A stretch of 64,000 nucleotides of DNA from Arthrobacter sp. AL12 (GCF_029960645.1 NZ_JASBQY010000007.1:47067-111066); one strand, 5' to 3'. Counted from the first letter of the stretch, positions 1 to 8,765 are shown. Numbers and translations: made by a program. The notes: generated from the sequence alone by a model not told the origin.

Positions 1-137
1 GAGAGTTGGCGCCCGTCCTCGGACCCAACATGGGCGCGAAGTGTGACCTCGGCGCCTTAACAGCTGCGGGCGTCCCCGAGGTGAGAGTTGGCGCCCGTCC
101 TCGGACCCAACATGGGCGCGAAGTGTGACCTCGGCGC
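1..137. repeat. 55-bp direct repeat with internal inverted repeats
   Basis: Positions 1-55 and 83-137 are identical over 55 bp and are separated by 27 bp. The second copy lies inside an imperfect palindrome: CCGAGGT at 76-82 pairs with ACCTCGG at 128-134, and GCGCCC at 91-96 pairs with GGGCGC at 114-119. The block may extend left of the window. It looks like an intergenic REP-type element; open frames across it have no coding character. Confidence 0.85.
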
Positions 138-155
138 ACTCCGGGGATGCTTAGG

Positions 156-184
156 TTGTGCACAATTGAATTGTGGACTATCCT
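156..184 (+). promoter_or_regulatory. ohrR promoter with OhrR operator
   Basis: A -35-like TTGTGC (156-161) and a -10 TATCCT (179-184) are 17 bp apart. The spacer holds CACAATT-G-AATTGTG (161-175), a perfect 7-1-7 palindrome matching the known OhrR box pattern. The -10 ends 6 nt before ATG 191, so transcription should start at or next to the start codon. Bound OhrR would cover both promoter elements, giving autorepression relieved by organic peroxide. Confidence 0.85.
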
Positions 185-190
185 ATTTGT

Positions 191-637
191 ATGACCGATG
201 CGCCCCGCGACAACGCCCCCCGCCTGAACCGGCAGCTGTGCTTCGCCATGTACTCGGCATCCCGGGCCGCCACGGCGGCGTACCGGCCGATGCTCGACGA
301 GCTCGGCCTGACCTACCCGCAGTACCTCGTCATGCTGGTGCTCTGGGAGGACGAACCGCGTAGCGTCCGCGGGCTGGGGGAGGAGCTGGGCCTCGACTCC
401 GGCACACTCTCCCCGCTGCTCAAGCGGCTCGAGTCCCTGGGCCTCGTGGAACGGCGCCGGTCCAACGCGGACGAGCGCCGGGTGGAGGTCTACCTGACCG
501 ACGCCGGCACCGCCCTCAGCGCCCGGGCCACCGGAATTCCGCAACGTCTCGCCGACGCTGCCGGTCTCCCGGCCGCCGAACTCGACCAGCTCCGCGAGAC
601 CCTGACCCGGCTCACCGCCGCGCTGCACCCCCGCTGA
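191..637 (+). CDS. ohrR: MarR-family organic peroxide sensor OhrR
   Basis: 148-residue winged-helix repressor of the MarR/OhrR family. OhrR proteins bind DNA when reduced and release it when an N-terminal cysteine is oxidised by organic hydroperoxides. The sensing cysteine is visible as Cys17 in LCFAMY, and the two tyrosines that assist it in the family fall in the following YRPML and YPQYLVM stretches. The wing is around residues 75-95. ATG 191 is chosen over the in-frame ATG 173 because the -10 box and operator would overlap the longer version. The target gene ohr follows on the same strand 152 bp downstream. Confidence 0.93.
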   Translation: MTDAPRDNAPRLNRQLCFAMYSASRAATAAYRPMLDELGLTYPQYLVMLVLWEDEPRSVRGLGEELGLDSGTLSPLLKRLESLGLVERRRSNADERRVEVYLTDAGTALSARATGIPQRLADAAGLPAAELDQLRETLTRLTAALHPR

Positions 638-789
638 GGTCCGGCGCCGACCCCTCCCGGCCTGTGACCCAGCAGCCGCCTACGTCGAAATCGCGGGAGG
701 CGCGCCAGCTCGCCGGAAGACAGCGCCCGCGCAGGCATCCGGCGAGTTCGCCGCCGGCCACCAGATTTTCCCAACAGATTGGAACTCCC

Positions 790-1221
790 ATGAAGACTCT
801 CTACACAGCTGAGGCCCTGGCCTCGGGCGAAGGCCGCGACGGCACCGCCGTCACGAAGGACGGCAAGCTCAACGTGGCCCTGGCCAGCCCCGTGGAACTC
901 GGCGGCAGCGGCGAGGGCACCAATCCGGAACAGCTCTTCGCCGCCGGCTACGCGGCCTGCTTCCATTCGGCCCTGCGCCTCGTCGGACGCCAGCAGAAGG
1001 CCGACCTGACGGATTCCGCCGTCGCGGCCAGGATCCACCTCGGCGCCCTCGGCGACGGATCCGGCTATGGCATCGCCGCTGAACTCGAAATCGCCCTGCC
1101 CGCCGTGGACCGGAAAACGGCCGAGGCCCTCGTGGCCAAGGCCCACGAAGTCTGCCCCTACTCCAACGCCACCCGTGGCAACATCACTGTCGACATCAAA
1201 ATCATGGAGGTAGCCGCATGA
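790..1221 (+). CDS. ohr: organic hydroperoxide resistance protein Ohr (OsmC family)
   Basis: 143-residue OsmC-fold peroxidase that reduces organic and fatty-acid hydroperoxides with a catalytic cysteine pair, normally recycled by lipoyl-dependent enzymes. The reactive Cys57 lies in GYAACFHS and the resolving Cys122 in VCPYSNATRGN, both standard Ohr positions; length is normal. It sits downstream of ohrR, but no second OhrR box is visible in the 152-bp gap, so it may depend on the ohrR promoter. Its last codons overlap the next gene by ATGA. Confidence 0.95.
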   Translation: MKTLYTAEALASGEGRDGTAVTKDGKLNVALASPVELGGSGEGTNPEQLFAAGYAACFHSALRLVGRQQKADLTDSAVAARIHLGALGDGSGYGIAAELEIALPAVDRKTAEALVAKAHEVCPYSNATRGNITVDIKIMEVAA

Positions 1222-2249
1222 GCACCATCACTGAAACCGCAACCCTTCCCGCCACCACCCGCGAGATCCAGCTGGCATCGCGCCCGCACGGCCGCCCCGT
1301 GCCCGAAAACTTCCGCCTGGCCGAATCGGCCCTGCCTGAACTCCAGCACGGCCAGGTCCTGGTCCGCAACCTCTTCATCTCGGTGGACCCGTACATGCGC
1401 GGCCGGATGAACGACGTCAAGTCCTACTCGGCACCTTTTGCCCTTGATGCAGCGCTCGACGGCGGCGCCGTCGGCGAGGTCATCGCCTCCCGGTCCGCTG
1501 ACCGCAAGGTCGGCGACACCGTCGTCCATTCCCTGGGCTGGCGGGAATATGCCGTGCTCGACGCCGGGGCCACCACCCCGGCCCACACCGACCTGGCCCC
1601 CGCGCCGGCGTTCCTCGGCGCGCTGGGCATGACGGGCCTGACGGCCTATGCAGGACTACTCAAGGTGGCCGGCTTCAAGGCCGGAGAGGTCGTCTTCGTC
1701 TCCGGCGCGGCCGGTGCCGTCGGCTCCCTGGTGGGGCAGATCGCCAAAGCCCTGGGCGCCTCCCGCGTGATCGGCGGCGCGGGCTCGCCGGAGAAGGTGG
1801 CACGGCTGCTGGAGCTCGGCTTCGACGCGGCCTTCAACTACCACGACGGCCCGGTCGGCGAGCAGCTCGCCGCGGCCGCCGGCGACCGCGGGATCGACGT
1901 GTATTTCGACAACGTCGGCGGCGAGCACCTTGAAGCGGCGCTCTCGGTCCTCAACGTAGGTGGCCGGGTGGCCATGTGCGGCGCCATTTCGCAGTACAAC
2001 TCAACCGAGGCCACGCCGGCTCCGCGGAACCTGATGCAGGCCATCGGCAAGCAGCTGACCCTCAAGGGCTTCATCGTCGGCAGCTACTGGCAGCACATGC
2101 CCGAGTTCGTCCAGGCCATGTCCGGCTGGCTCGCTGACGGAACCGTGCGCTACGACGAGACCATCGTGGACGGACTGGAGAACGCTCCGCAGGCCTTTAT
2201 GGATCTGCTGGACGGCGCCAACACCGGCAAGATGCTGGTCCGGCTCTAG
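1218..2249 (+). CDS. zinc-independent NADP-dependent alkenal/one oxidoreductase (CurA/PTGR type)
   Basis: 343-residue medium-chain dehydrogenase/reductase of the leukotriene B4 dehydrogenase/CurA group, which saturates the C=C bond of alpha,beta-unsaturated carbonyls with NADPH. Visible signatures are VDPYMRGRMND near residue 55 and the Rossmann loop SGAAGAVGSLVGQIAK near residue 155; no structural zinc cysteine cluster is present. The 4-bp overlap with ohr means translational coupling. A role in clearing lipid-peroxidation aldehydes next to a peroxide-reducing enzyme is a reasonable inference; the true substrate is unknown. Confidence 0.85.
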   Translation: MSTITETATLPATTREIQLASRPHGRPVPENFRLAESALPELQHGQVLVRNLFISVDPYMRGRMNDVKSYSAPFALDAALDGGAVGEVIASRSADRKVGDTVVHSLGWREYAVLDAGATTPAHTDLAPAPAFLGALGMTGLTAYAGLLKVAGFKAGEVVFVSGAAGAVGSLVGQIAKALGASRVIGGAGSPEKVARLLELGFDAAFNYHDGPVGEQLAAAAGDRGIDVYFDNVGGEHLEAALSVLNVGGRVAMCGAISQYNSTEATPAPRNLMQAIGKQLTLKGFIVGSYWQHMPEFVQAMSGWLADGTVRYDETIVDGLENAPQAFMDLLDGANTGKMLVRL

Positions 2250-2255
2250 CCCTCC

Positions 2256-2370
2256 CGCTCCACCCTAGCGCCGGCTGGCCGCTCCACCCGAGCGCCGGCT
2301 GGCCGCTCCACCCGAACGCCCTTTGAACGCCCCTCCCGACCCCCGCTGAACGCCCCTCCCGACCCCCGCT
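2256..2370. repeat. two short tandem repeats (24 bp, then 23 bp)
   Basis: A 24-bp unit starting CGCTCCACCC occurs at 2256, 2280 and, truncated, at 2304. It is followed by a 23-bp unit TGAACGCCCC... at 2324 and 2347 whose third start at 2370 runs into the downstream hairpin. No coding potential. Confidence 0.85.
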
Positions 2371-2408
2371 GAACGCCCCGCACCGGAATCGCCCGGTGCG
2401 GGGCGTTC
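2371..2408 (+). terminator. strong hairpin ending the ohr operon
   Basis: A perfect 16-bp stem (2371-2386 with 2393-2408) around a 6-nt loop AATCGC. There is no clear U-tract, but the stem is very GC-rich, which is common for high-GC terminators. It separates the reductase gene from the nucleoside transporter. Confidence 0.75.
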
Positions 2409-2466
2409 TGTGCCTACCGCTTGGTAACAAGTTCTCAACAATCTGTGGAATCGCTGTGAACTGTGC

Positions 2467-2495
2467 TACTTGGACGTGTCACAGGACACTAAAGT
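2467..2495 (+). promoter_or_regulatory. candidate promoter of the nucleoside transporter operon
   Basis: TAAAGT (2490-2495) can serve as -10, with TACTTG (2467-2472) 17 bp upstream as a weak -35. GTGTC-ACAG-GACAC (2476-2489) is a small inverted repeat inside the spacer and could be an operator. About 130 nt of leader would precede the TTG start; apart from a 6-bp hairpin at 2508-2521 nothing recognisable is in it. Confidence 0.35.
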
Positions 2496-2626
2496 TGCTT
2501 GCATCAGTGCGCCTCGGCGCAGTGCTGCGAAATCCATCAGTGAAAACAGCGTTTCAGCGGCAACCCCGCCAACAGACACTCATTGAGCTCCGTCGTAGCG
2601 CCTATCTCTTTCTTCCTGGAGGAAAA

Positions 2627-3736
2627 TTGAAGAACTCTCTGCGTGCAACCCTCAAGCGCGGTTCAATGGCCGGAGTCGCCACCGCCGGTGCGGCTGCACT
2701 CCTGCTGACCGGCTGCGGGGCAGCCCCGACGGCCAGCAGCACGGCCACCGCCACGGCCAGCAACTACACGGGCTGCATCGTGTCCGACTCGGGTGGATTC
2801 GACGACCAGTCATTCAACCAGTCCTCCTACGAGGGGCTGAAGAAGGCTGAGAAGGATCTGGGCATCAAAACGAACCAGGCAGAGTCCAAGACCAACAACG
2901 ACTTCGAGCCGAACCTTCGCGCCATGGTCTCCGCCGGCTGCAACCTGACCGTCACCGTCGGCTTCCTGCTCGGCGACGCCACGAAGACCCAGGCCACGGC
3001 GAACCCGGACAAGCACTTCGCCATCATCGACTTCGGCTACGAAACCCCGATCAGCAACGTCAAGCCGATCATCTACGACACGGCCCAGGCGGCGTTCCTC
3101 GCCGGCTACCTCGCCGCCGGCACCACCAAGACCGGAACGGTCGCCACCTTCGGCGGCATCAAGATCCCCACGGTCACCATCTTCATGGACGGCTACGCCG
3201 ACGGCGTGAAGTACTACAACGAGAAGAAGGGCACCGACGTCAAGGTCCTTGGCTGGGACAAGGCCAAGCAGGACGGTTCCTTCACCGGTGACTTCGAAAA
3301 GCAGGACAAGGGCAAGCAGTTCACCCAGAACTTCCTGGACCAGGGCGCGGACATCGTGATGCCCGTCGCCGGTCCGGTCGGCAAGGGTGCGGGCGCGGCC
3401 CTGCAGGAAGCCAAAGCCGCCGGCAAGGACGTCAAACTCATCTGGGTTGACTCCGACGGCTTCCTCACGGCACCGGACTACAAGGACATCATGCTCTCCT
3501 CCGTCATGAAGCAGATGGGCGAGGCCGTCGAGACCGTTGTGAAGGAAGACAAGGACGGCAAGTTCAGCAACAAGCCGTACGTTGGCACCCTCGCGAACGA
3601 CGGCGTGCAGCTGGCTCCGTTCCACGACATGGACTCCGCGGTGTCTGCCGAGCTGAAGTCCGAGCTGGACCAGATCAAGAAGGACATTGCCGACGGCAAG
3701 CTGAAGGTTGAATCCGCAGCCAGCCCGAAGGTCTAA
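2627..3736 (+). CDS. BMP-family nucleoside-binding lipoprotein (ABC transporter)
   Basis: 369-residue extracytoplasmic binding lipoprotein of the BmpA/Med family, which captures nucleosides for an ABC importer. The N-terminus is a lipoprotein signal: basic residues, a hydrophobic run and the lipobox LLTGC. Family motifs include the early DSGGFDDQSFNQSSYEG and later DSDGF stretches. The start is taken as TTG 2627 because GGAGG (2618-2622) lies just upstream and the signal peptide then begins directly; a longer reading would bury the signal. Followed by a terminator and then the ATPase and permease genes. Confidence 0.9.
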   Translation: MKNSLRATLKRGSMAGVATAGAAALLLTGCGAAPTASSTATATASNYTGCIVSDSGGFDDQSFNQSSYEGLKKAEKDLGIKTNQAESKTNNDFEPNLRAMVSAGCNLTVTVGFLLGDATKTQATANPDKHFAIIDFGYETPISNVKPIIYDTAQAAFLAGYLAAGTTKTGTVATFGGIKIPTVTIFMDGYADGVKYYNEKKGTDVKVLGWDKAKQDGSFTGDFEKQDKGKQFTQNFLDQGADIVMPVAGPVGKGAGAALQEAKAAGKDVKLIWVDSDGFLTAPDYKDIMLSSVMKQMGEAVETVVKEDKDGKFSNKPYVGTLANDGVQLAPFHDMDSAVSAELKSELDQIKKDIADGKLKVESAASPKV

Positions 3737-3747
3737 CTCCCTCCGCC

Positions 3748-3796
3748 AAGCGCCACGGCCCGTCCGGTCATCCACCGCACGGGCTGTGGCGCTTTT
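3748..3796 (+). terminator. intra-operon terminator after the binding-protein gene
   Basis: AAGCGCCACGGCCCGT (3748-3763) pairs with the arm starting ACGGGCTGTGGCGC at 3779, with one G-U pair, and runs into TTTT (3793-3796). Its place between the lipoprotein gene and the ATPase gene fits partial termination that makes more binding protein than transporter. Confidence 0.8.
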
Positions 3797-3833
3797 CGTT
3801 GGGCGGACCGGCTCCGCCTCCGGCTGCAGGCAC

Positions 3834-3839
3834 TAGGCT
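3834..3839 (+). promoter_or_regulatory. candidate -10 for the transporter ATPase
   Basis: TAGGCT lies 38 bp after the terminator U-tract and about 65 nt before the chosen TTG start. No convincing -35 is seen. It could supply a basal internal promoter. Confidence 0.35.
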
Positions 3840-3903
3840 GATCCTGCAGCCCCATCATCCGTCCGGGCCACGGCTCCCGGACACTTCTAGATTGGTCAGA
3901 GTT

Positions 3904-5571
3904 TTGAAACTTGAACTCAAGGGGATCACCAAGCGCTTCGGCTCCCTGGTAGCCAACGATCACATCGATGTGGTTGTTGAACCCGGGCAGATCCACTGTC
4001 TGCTCGGCGAGAACGGCGCTGGCAAGTCAACGCTGATGAACGTCCTGTACGGACTGTACGAGCCCACCGAGGGCGAAATCCTGGTCGACGGCAAGCCGGT
4101 CACCTTCCGCGGCCCCGGCGACGCGATGGCGGCCGGCATCGGCATGGTGCACCAGCACTTCATGCTGGTCCCGGTCTTTACTGTCGCGGAGAACGTTGCC
4201 CTGGGAGCCGAGACCACCAAGGCCGGCGGATTCCTGGACCTCGATGACACGCGCCGGAAGATCCGGGAGATCTCCGACCGGTACGGATTCGACGTCGACC
4301 CCGATGCCCTCATCGAAGACCTCCCGGTGGGCGTGCAGCAGAGGGTCGAAATCATCAAGGCGCTGGTCCGCGACGCCAAAGTGCTCATCCTCGATGAGCC
4401 CACGGCCGTGCTGACCCCGCAGGACACCGACGAACTGCTGGACATCATGCGCCAGCTCAAGAGTCACGGCACCTCCATCGTCTTCATCTCCCACAAGCTC
4501 CGCGAGGTAAAGGCCGTCTCGGACACCATCACCGTCATCCGGCGCGGCAAGGTGGTGGGCTCGGCCGATCCCGGAGCCTCCACCACGGAGCTGGCGTCCA
4601 TGATGGTGGGCCGGGCCGTGAACCTGACCCTGGACAAGGCTCCGGCCAGGCCCCAGGAGATCACCTTCCAGGTCAAGGACCTCACCGTGATCGCGCCCAG
4701 CGGCCAGCACGTGGTCGACGGCATCAGCTTCGACATCGCCCGCGGCGAAATCCTGGCCGTCGCCGGTGTCCAGGGCAACGGCCAGACCGAGCTGACCGAG
4801 GCCATCCTTGGACTCCAGGACCGCGTCCACGGTTCCATCCTGCTCGACGGCGAAGAGCTCGTCGGCCGCAGCGTCAAGGACGTCCTCAACTCCGGTGTCG
4901 GATTCGTGCCGGAAGACCGCTCGCTCGACGGGCTGATCGGGACGTTCTCCATCGCCGAAAACCTGATCCTGGACCGCTATGACCAGGCGCCGTTCGCCAA
5001 GGGCATCAGCATGAGCCCGGCCAAGGTCCTGGAGAACGCCAAGACCCGGATCGAAGAATTCGACGTCCGAACCCCGTCCGGCTCGCTCGCGGCCGGCACC
5101 CTGTCCGGCGGCAACCAGCAGAAGGTTGTCATGGCCCGGGAGCTGTCCCGGCCGCTGCGGCTCTTCATCGCCTCCCAGCCCACCCGAGGCGTGGACGTGG
5201 GCTCCATAGAATTCCTGCACAAGCGGATCGTCGCGGAGCGCGATCAAGGCACGCCCGTCATGATCGTCTCCACCGAACTGGACGAGGTGATGGAACTCGC
5301 CGACCGGATCGCCGTGCTGTACAAAGGCAGGCTGGTTGGGATCGTCCCGGCCGGCACCGGACGCGAGGTCCTGGGCCTGATGATGGCCGGGGTTTCCCCG
5401 CAGGACGCCCATGCGGACACCGCTGGCAAGCAACCGGCACAGCGCCCCGCGGACGACCCGGCCAACAGCCGCCCCGACAACCCCGCCGAACCCCCAGCAA
5501 CGAACCCGGCGACCGCCGCCCACCCCGCGCAGGAGCCCGGCTCCGGCGCCGTAGGAGACGACCATGAGTGA
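3904..5571 (+). CDS. nucleoside ABC transporter ATP-binding protein (duplicated ABC domains)
   Basis: 555-residue cytoplasmic ATPase with two ABC cassettes, as in the YufO/NupA and RbsA-type importers. The first Walker A is GENGAGKST and the first Walker B LILDEPTAV; the second cassette has the degenerate loop VQGNGQTE and signature LSGGNQQKV. The C-terminal 55 residues are a Pro/Ala/Asp-rich tail with no domain. The start is uncertain: TTG 3904 gives a normal beginning (KLELKGITKRFG); an in-frame TTG at 3892 is possible, and neither has a clear Shine-Dalgarno. It overlaps the first permease by 8 bp. Confidence 0.88.
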   Translation: MKLELKGITKRFGSLVANDHIDVVVEPGQIHCLLGENGAGKSTLMNVLYGLYEPTEGEILVDGKPVTFRGPGDAMAAGIGMVHQHFMLVPVFTVAENVALGAETTKAGGFLDLDDTRRKIREISDRYGFDVDPDALIEDLPVGVQQRVEIIKALVRDAKVLILDEPTAVLTPQDTDELLDIMRQLKSHGTSIVFISHKLREVKAVSDTITVIRRGKVVGSADPGASTTELASMMVGRAVNLTLDKAPARPQEITFQVKDLTVIAPSGQHVVDGISFDIARGEILAVAGVQGNGQTELTEAILGLQDRVHGSILLDGEELVGRSVKDVLNSGVGFVPEDRSLDGLIGTFSIAENLILDRYDQAPFAKGISMSPAKVLENAKTRIEEFDVRTPSGSLAAGTLSGGNQQKVVMARELSRPLRLFIASQPTRGVDVGSIEFLHKRIVAERDQGTPVMIVSTELDEVMELADRIAVLYKGRLVGIVPAGTGREVLGLMMAGVSPQDAHADTAGKQPAQRPADDPANSRPDNPAEPPATNPATAAHPAQEPGSGAVGDDHE

Positions 5572-7024
5572 AAACAACGAGCCGCGACACTCGGCCGAAC
5601 CGGATCCGGACCGTATTCCGGCCCCGCAGCCCCCGAAATCCCAGTCCGCGGCCCCGCAGCCCCCGAAATCCCACGCCACGGCCGCGGACACGGCCGCGAA
5701 CATTGAGACGCCCGACGAGGACGACGCCGCCTATGTCACCTCGCTGGACACCGCTGGCGGGGCGATGCAGCCGTCGGCGGTTCCCGTCTCGGCCCAGAGC
5801 GGATCCCTTCCGGGCGCCCCGGAAGAAGAGTCGCTGATGCGCAAGATCTTCACCGGCAACGGCATCGTGACCATCCTGGCGGTGCTGCTGGCACTGATCC
5901 TCGGCGGCCTGCTCATCGCCATGACGGACAAGGTGGTCGGCACCACGGCAGGCTACCTTTTTGCCCGGCCCACCGATTTCCTCACCGCCGTCTGGTCCGC
6001 TGCCACCGGCTCTTATGTCGCCCTCTTCCAGGGCGCGGTCTTCAACCCCCGCGGGACAGGGGCGGCCGGGCAGTTCGCCCCCCTCATGGAGACGCTGACC
6101 ATCGCCACCCCGCTGATTACCGCCGGCCTCGGCGTCGCCCTGGCCTTCCGCGCAGGCCTGTTCAACATTGGTGCGCAGGGCCAGATCATCATGGCCGGCA
6201 TCCTGGCCGCCTGGGTGGGCTTCGCGCTGGACCTGCCGGTGGGGCTCCACCTGCTCCTGGTCCTGCTTGCCGGCATCATCGGCGGCGCCGTCTGGGGCGG
6301 CATCGTCGGCGTGCTCAAAGCCAGGACGGGCGCCCACGAGGTCATCGTGACCATCATGTTCAACTACATCGCGCTGTATTTGCTGCGCTACCTGCTTGAT
6401 ACGGATTTGTTCCAGCGTCCGGGGGAGAGCACTCCGATTTCCCCGATCCTGGACGCGTCCGCCCTGTACCCACTGCTCTTCGGCAGCCAGTACCGGCTGC
6501 ACATCGGGTTCCTGCTGGCGGTCGCGGCCACCGTGTTTGTTTCGTGGCTGCTGAACCGCTCCACGCTCGGTTTCGAGTTCCGCGCCGTCGGGGCCAACCC
6601 CAAGGCAGCCCTCACTGCCGGCATTAACGTCTCCCGGGCCACCATCCTGGTGATGACCATTGCCGGTGGCCTGGCCGGTCTGGCCGGCGTGGCGCAGGTG
6701 GCCGGCACCGAAAAGGTCCTGACCGATGGTGTCGCGGCGACCTACGGCTTTGATGCGATCACCGTGGCGTTGCTGGGACGATCGTCGCCGTGGGGCACCT
6801 TTGCCGCCGGACTGCTGTTCGGAGCCTTCCGCGCAGGCGCTGTCCAGATGCAGATCCAGACCGGAACCCCGATCGACATCGTGCTGGTGGTCCAGTCGCT
6901 CATTGTGCTCTTCATCGCGGCGCCGCCGCTGGTCCGGGCAATCTTCGGACTCAACCCGCGCAAGAAGAAAGCCGCACCCGCCGTCAAGTCCCAGCAGGCA
7001 GCAGCCACCGGAGGTGCAGCATGA
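5564..7024 (+). CDS. nucleoside ABC transporter permease 1
   Basis: 486-residue inner-membrane permease of the BPD_transp_2 family (NupB/YufP type). The first ~95 residues are a Pro/Ala-rich cytoplasmic extension containing a duplicated APQPPKS segment. They are followed by about ten hydrophobic segments, with family motifs AFRAGLFNIGAQGQ and FRAVGANPKAA. It pairs with the next gene to form the channel. It overlaps the ATPase gene by 8 bp and the second permease by ATGA. The extension is unusual for the family and probably disordered. Confidence 0.88.
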   Translation: MSENNEPRHSAEPDPDRIPAPQPPKSQSAAPQPPKSHATAADTAANIETPDEDDAAYVTSLDTAGGAMQPSAVPVSAQSGSLPGAPEEESLMRKIFTGNGIVTILAVLLALILGGLLIAMTDKVVGTTAGYLFARPTDFLTAVWSAATGSYVALFQGAVFNPRGTGAAGQFAPLMETLTIATPLITAGLGVALAFRAGLFNIGAQGQIIMAGILAAWVGFALDLPVGLHLLLVLLAGIIGGAVWGGIVGVLKARTGAHEVIVTIMFNYIALYLLRYLLDTDLFQRPGESTPISPILDASALYPLLFGSQYRLHIGFLLAVAATVFVSWLLNRSTLGFEFRAVGANPKAALTAGINVSRATILVMTIAGGLAGLAGVAQVAGTEKVLTDGVAATYGFDAITVALLGRSSPWGTFAAGLLFGAFRAGAVQMQIQTGTPIDIVLVVQSLIVLFIAAPPLVRAIFGLNPRKKKAAPAVKSQQAAATGGAA

Positions 7025-8358
7025 GCACAACAGCAACCCCTCCCGTCCCGGGAAAACCCGTCCAGCCACAGCCGGTCCCGACCCTCGCGGACAAGAACCG
7101 CAAGCACACCGTGTCCGCCAAACCCGTGACCTGGAAGTTGCCGGTAACCCTGCTGGTGCTGGCCGTCGTCGCCTTCATTTTCTTTGGCGTGCTGGGCCCG
7201 CAGTCCACGGCCAAGTTCGGCGTTTCCTCCGGCGGTGACTTCTTCCAGCTCCCCGCCATCGAGGTGCCCGCCTTCCTGTCCGGAATTGTGCTCTCCGTTG
7301 CCATGCTGGGCCTCGCCGGCTACGCCATGTTCCTTAAGACAAAGAACGCCCGGCCCCCGCGCTGGGTGCCGGCCCTGTTCACCGTCCTCTTCGTGGTCGC
7401 TTTCCTGATCTGGGTGGTGGGCGGCGCCCGGACACCCAGCATCTCGCTGGCCGGCCTCATCGCCGGGTCGGTCACACTCGCCGTGCCGATCGTCTTCGGC
7501 TCCCTGTCAGGAGTGCTGTGCGAACGCGCCGGCGTCGTGAACATCGCCATTGAAGGCCAGCTCCTGGGCGGTGCCTTCACGGCCGCCCTCGTCGCCAGCC
7601 TGACGCACAACCCCTACCTGGGCCTGCTTGCGGCGGCCGTCGCCGGCGCCCTCGTCTCGATGGTCCTGGCGCTGTTCAGCATCAAGTACGTGGTCAACCA
7701 GATCATCGTCGGCGTCGTACTCAACGTCCTGGTCTCCGGGCTCACCGGCTTCCTGTTCAGCACCGTGATGCAGTCGGACCCGGAGAAATACAACTCGCCC
7801 GGCGAGCTGCCAATCATCGAGATACCGGTCCTGTCCGGCATCCCGGTGATCGGGTCCATCCTGTTCAAGCAGTCCGTGGTGGGCTACCTGATGTATGTGG
7901 CCGTGGCTGTGATCTGGGTCGCGCTGTTCAAGACGAAGTGGGGCCTGCGCGTCCGAGCAGTGGGCGAGCACCCGCAGGCGGCCGACACCCTGGGTATCAA
8001 GGTCAACGCGACCCGATTCTGGAACGTCACACTCGGCGGCGCCGTCGCCGGAATCGGCGGGTCGTTCTTCACCCTCGTGGCGATCGACAGCTTCACCAAG
8101 GAAATCTCGGGCGGGCGCGGCTTCATTGCCCTCGCCGCCATGATCCTGGGCCGCTGGAACCCGATCGGGGCCTTCTTCGCCGCGCTGCTGTTCGGCTTCG
8201 CCGACAACCTGCAAAGCATCGTGACGATCATCGGCACGCCCGTGCCGAGCCAGTTCATGGCCATGCTGCCGTACGTTGTGACCGTGTTTGCCGTGGCCGG
8301 CCTCGTTGGCCGCTCCCGGCCGCCGGCTGCAGACGGCATACCCTACGTCAAGGGTTGA
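7021..8358 (+). CDS. nucleoside ABC transporter permease 2
   Basis: 445-residue second permease (NupC/YufQ type). After a short polar N-terminus it has multiple membrane segments and the family motifs CERAGVVNIAIEGQ and RAVGEHPQAADTLGI. ATG 7021 overlaps the upstream stop codon, indicating coupled translation. The four transporter genes together match a BMP-type purine/pyrimidine nucleoside importer, and the salvage enzymes that follow directly support that. Confidence 0.9.
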   Translation: MSTTATPPVPGKPVQPQPVPTLADKNRKHTVSAKPVTWKLPVTLLVLAVVAFIFFGVLGPQSTAKFGVSSGGDFFQLPAIEVPAFLSGIVLSVAMLGLAGYAMFLKTKNARPPRWVPALFTVLFVVAFLIWVVGGARTPSISLAGLIAGSVTLAVPIVFGSLSGVLCERAGVVNIAIEGQLLGGAFTAALVASLTHNPYLGLLAAAVAGALVSMVLALFSIKYVVNQIIVGVVLNVLVSGLTGFLFSTVMQSDPEKYNSPGELPIIEIPVLSGIPVIGSILFKQSVVGYLMYVAVAVIWVALFKTKWGLRVRAVGEHPQAADTLGIKVNATRFWNVTLGGAVAGIGGSFFTLVAIDSFTKEISGGRGFIALAAMILGRWNPIGAFFAALLFGFADNLQSIVTIIGTPVPSQFMAMLPYVVTVFAVAGLVGRSRPPAADGIPYVKG

Positions 8359-8360
8359 CA

Positions 8361-8765
8361 GTGGACAGCACCGACGTCGACTGGGCCGCCCTTGAGGCCG
8401 CCGCGGTCGCCGCCATGAAAAACGCCTACGCGCCGTACTCGAAGTTCGCGGTGGGGGCAGCAGCCCTCACCGCGGACGGCCGGATAGTGAGCGGCTGCAA
8501 TGTCGAAAACGCCAGCTACGGGCTGACCCTGTGCGCCGAGTGCGCGCTCGTCGGCAATCTGCACATGACCGGAGGCGGCCTGCTCCGGGCCTTCTACTGC
8601 GTCGATGCCGCCGGCGACGTCCTCATGCCCTGCGGGCGCTGCCGTCAGCTGCTCTACGAATTCCGCGCTCCCGACATGGAGCTCATGACCACGCAGGGAA
8701 TCAAGACCATGGACCAGGTCCTTCCCGATGCCTTTGGCCCCCAACACCTGGAGCAAGCCCAATGA
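8361..8765 (+). CDS. cdd: cytidine deaminase
   Basis: 134-residue zinc-dependent deaminase converting cytidine and deoxycytidine to uridine and deoxyuridine. Zinc ligands Cys58 (LCAEC), Cys91 and Cys94 (CGRC) and the catalytic Glu60 are present; substrate residues NVENASYG precede them. Start is GTG 8361, two bases after the permease stop, with AAGGG at 8350-8354. Length fits the short homotetrameric type. Confidence 0.95.
   Translation: MDSTDVDWAALEAAAVAAMKNAYAPYSKFAVGAAALTADGRIVSGCNVENASYGLTLCAECALVGNLHMTGGGLLRAFYCVDAAGDVLMPCGRCRQLLYEFRAPDMELMTTQGIKTMDQVLPDAFGPQHLEQAQ

Noticed and set aside
88..363. 91-codon frame starting in the first repeat
   Set aside because: It crosses the OhrR operator and overlaps ohrR in another frame without a ribosome site.
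2409..2626. Riboswitch in the leader of the nucleoside transporter
   Set aside because: Only a 6-bp hairpin is visible and no conserved purine or other aptamer motif could be recognised.
5258..7069. 603-codon open frame antisense to the nucleoside permease genes
   Set aside because: Composition is the low-complexity Gly/Arg/Asp pattern of a shadow frame in high-GC DNA, and the plus-strand frame encodes a recognisable permease.
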